Shown in pieces: positions 62,189 through 64,000 of a stretch of DNA of 64,000 bases. Every line of letters begins with the position of its first letter. Within the stretch, counting starts at the first letter, position 1. The translations under genes and the position numbers were made by a program. The notes beneath the pieces were generated by a model. That model saw only the letters and a list, made by a program, of their open reading frames with translations. It had not been told where the DNA came from and ran no database searches. Source of the DNA: Thiopseudomonas denitrificans (GTDB lineage Bacteria > Pseudomonadota > Gammaproteobacteria > Pseudomonadales > Pseudomonadaceae); assembly GCF_002866065.1 (NCBI RefSeq), contig NZ_LNJZ01000003.1:200667-264666 (forward strand). Reading direction: 5' to 3'.

Positions 62189-63853
62189 TCAGGCCATCAA
62201 CAGGCTGATTATGCCGACTACAACTAGGTAGTACAGGGTCGGCAGGGTGGTCATGCGTAGCGTGCGCCCTTCCCGGCCGAGCAGGCCGACGGTGGCCGAG
62301 GCTGCCACCACGTTGTGGATGGCGATCATGTTGCCGGCGGCGGCACCTACGGCCTGCACTGCAACCAGTGTGATGGTGGACGCGCCGAGCAACTCGGCGG
62401 TGCTGTACTGGAACTGGGCCAGCATCAGGTTGGAGACGGTGTTGGAACCGGCAATGAAGGCACCCAGTGCTCCCACGGCAGGCGCAAACAGCGGATAGAT
62501 GCTGCCGAAGGCATTCGAGACCAGCTGTGCCATGGCGATCGGCATGGACGGCAGGTCGGCGGCGTTGACTCCGGAGTTGATCAGGATGCGCACCATGGGT
62601 ACGGTGAAGATCAGCACGAAGCCGGCACCAAGCAGGGTGCGCGATGACTCGCTGACTGCCGCCTTGAGCTGGGTGAAGTTCATACGGTGCAGGAAGAAGG
62701 TCAGGACCACCACCAGCGCCATGATGCCGCCGGGCAGGTACAACAGCTCGATGCCGCCGGACACGCCTTGCTCGCCAAGAATGTCTTTCCAGCTGAAGTT
62801 GAGCACGCTGAGGAAAAACGCCTTGACCGGGGCAATGGCGCGGGACAGGACCAGCAGTACGGCCAGCAGCACATAGGGCAGCCAGGCCATGGCGACGGAC
62901 ATGGGACGCTGTGTGGTCAGGCTGTCCAGTTTGATCTGGATGCTGCCCATCCAGCTTGCCGGCCAGGTGTCGGCCGGAGCGAAGTCCCAGTTGTTTTTCG
63001 GCATCAGAAAGCCGGCTTTGGCGGCCGGAACCACAATGGCCAGGCCGACCAGAGCGCCGATCAGTGACGGAAACTCGGGGCCGAGAAAGACGCCGGCCAG
63101 GGCATAGGGCACAACAAAGGCCACGCCGGTGAACAGGGCAAAGGGTGTTACTTCCAGCCCTTCACGCCAGGACTTGTTGCGGCCGAAGAAGCGGGTCAGC
63201 ATGCTGCACATCAGCAGTGGCATCAGGATGCCGGCGGCGGCATGGGTTAGTGCCACTTTCGAGGTGACCAGGTGATAGAACATCTCCCAGCTTGAGCCTT
63301 GTGCCACCAGCTGCTCGCTGATGCCGGTACGGTCCAGTCCGGCGGTTACACCAACCACAATGGGCGTGCCGACCGCGCCAAAGGATACCGGCGTGGACTG
63401 CACCATCATGCCGATCATCACCGCGCCCAGAGCCGGGAAGCCCAGTGCAACCAGTAGCGGAGCGACGACTGCCGCCGGTGTGCCGAAGCCCGAGGCGCCC
63501 TCGATGAAGCAGCCGAACAGCCAGGCCACCACCAGCACCTGGATGCGCCGGTCCGGCGAGATGTTGGAAAAACCCGAACGGATGGCGGTGATGCCGCCCG
63601 AGTGCTTCAGGGTGTTGAGTAACAGGATGGCTCCGAAAATGATCCAGAGAATGGCTCCGGTCATGATCAGGCCTTGCAGGCTGGAAGCCAGAACGCGGTT
63701 CAGGGACATGTCCCAGGCCAGCAGGCCAATGGCCACGGTAACTGCAAATACCGCAGGCATGGCAATGCGTGCCGGCAGGTTGAAGCCGACCAGCAGGATG
63801 CCGGCCAGCAGTAGCGGGGCAAACGCCAGCAGGGGTAGTGCTATATCAGTCAT
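62189..63853 (-). CDS. lldP: L-lactate/glycolate permease family transporter (LldP/LctP)
   Basis: A 554-residue permease with about 13-14 helices. Family stretches are visible: [38 protein letters not shown], and the C-terminal [18 protein letters not shown] and [16 protein letters not shown]. It imports lactate (L and D) or glycolate with protons. It is the first gene of a two-gene unit with the D-lactate dehydrogenase, so together they allow growth on lactate. No LldR regulator gene lies inside the window; the promoter region 63854-64000 shows no site I can assign. Confidence 0.94.
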   Translation of the reverse strand: MTDIALPLLAFAPLLLAGILLVGFNLPARIAMPAVFAVTVAIGLLAWDMSLNRVLASSLQGLIMTGAILWIIFGAILLLNTLKHSGGITAIRSGFSNISPDRRIQVLVVAWLFGCFIEGASGFGTPAAVVAPLLVALGFPALGAVMIGMMVQSTPVSFGAVGTPIVVGVTAGLDRTGISEQLVAQGSSWEMFYHLVTSKVALTHAAAGILMPLLMCSMLTRFFGRNKSWREGLEVTPFALFTGVAFVVPYALAGVFLGPEFPSLIGALVGLAIVVPAAKAGFLMPKNNWDFAPADTWPASWMGSIQIKLDSLTTQRPMSVAMAWLPYVLLAVLLVLSRAIAPVKAFFLSVLNFSWKDILGEQGVSGGIELLYLPGGIMALVVVLTFFLHRMNFTQLKAAVSESSRTLLGAGFVLIFTVPMVRILINSGVNAADLPSMPIAMAQLVSNAFGSIYPLFAPAVGALGAFIAGSNTVSNLMLAQFQYSTAELLGASTITLVAVQAVGAAAGNMIAIHNVVAASATVGLLGREGRTLRMTTLPTLYYLVVVGIISLLMA

Positions 63854-63976
63854 GCTATAGTCCTCGTGCCAAATGACACTTCTTGTTATTGGTCAGCCCG
63901 GCCCGCCAGGCCGCAAACCGTTCGGGCGGGGCTGTATTGCCGGCAGCACCTGCAATGAGGGTGCCGCCGAATTCCT

Positions 63977-63997
63977 CGTTGCCCGTTTTGGGCAACG
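63977..63997. repeat. Hairpin at the window end
   Basis: CGTTGCCC and GGGCAACG form perfect 8-base arms with a five-base loop (GTTTT). It lies about 125 bases upstream of the lactate permease start. It could end a transcript entering from the right edge or be an operator. There is not enough sequence to choose. Confidence 0.4.
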
Positions 63998-64000
63998 CAT

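Noticed and set aside
60554-62227. A 557-residue plus-strand frame opposite the D-lactate dehydrogenase
   Set aside because: Antisense shadow; His/Gln/Gly-rich composition and no family resemblance.

Overview
The window looks like a chromosomal segment of a facultatively anaerobic, flagellated or surface-active gammaproteobacterium, probably Pseudomonadales-like. The reasons are the Pseudomonas-style nitrate respiration operon (narK2-usp-narK1-narGHJI-ppiC-moaA), the many c-di-GMP proteins, the lactate permease/D-lactate dehydrogenase pair and the moderately GC-rich codon use. The species cannot be named from the sequence. Nitrate reduction to nitrite is fully encoded; no nitrite, NO or N2O reductase is present here.

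Layout. 1-2916: a Tat-exported ferric-iron binding protein behind a Fur-like box (cut by the window edge), tRNA-Arg(CCG), and an overlapping periplasmic binding protein/diguanylate cyclase pair. 3059-12987: a defence island with a GIY-YIG nuclease-like protein overlapping an SF2 helicase, an AbiE type IV toxin-antitoxin pair, a broken Abi_2 gene with a short RNA-like leader, a Fic protein with its own operator array, and a regulator-controlled MmeI-like DNA methyltransferase without a visible nuclease motif. 13180-33583: two divergent operons. On the minus strand narXL-mobA-moaCDE-moeA; on the plus strand narK2-usp-narK1-narGHJI-ppiC-moaA-(unknown)-moaB-moeA. Together they supply nitrate sensing, transport, reduction and nearly all of molybdenum cofactor synthesis, with two MoeA paralogues. 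33650-36263: cyanase and the molybdate importer modABC, behind a ModE-like site.

36626-43677: mixed housekeeping genes (UbiA prenyltransferase, DMT transporters with one truncated copy, EF-hand protein, thioesterase, DUF726-like hydrolase, SAM methyltransferase, GalU). 43893-58013: signalling. One operon couples a periplasmic binding protein, a sensor kinase and a REC-EAL phosphodiesterase. A second couples a TonB-dependent receptor, YfiR-like protein, hybrid kinase and REC-GGDEF cyclase. A soluble CZB chemoreceptor follows. 58284-59300: a 12-copy array of 84/87-bp palindromic repeats that runs into the 3' end of the D-lactate dehydrogenase gene. 59291-63853: D-lactate dehydrogenase and lactate permease.

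Most likely new biology: the composite defence island, the small RNA/Abi_2 remnant inside it, the palindromic repeat array, and the receptor-to-c-di-GMP operons.
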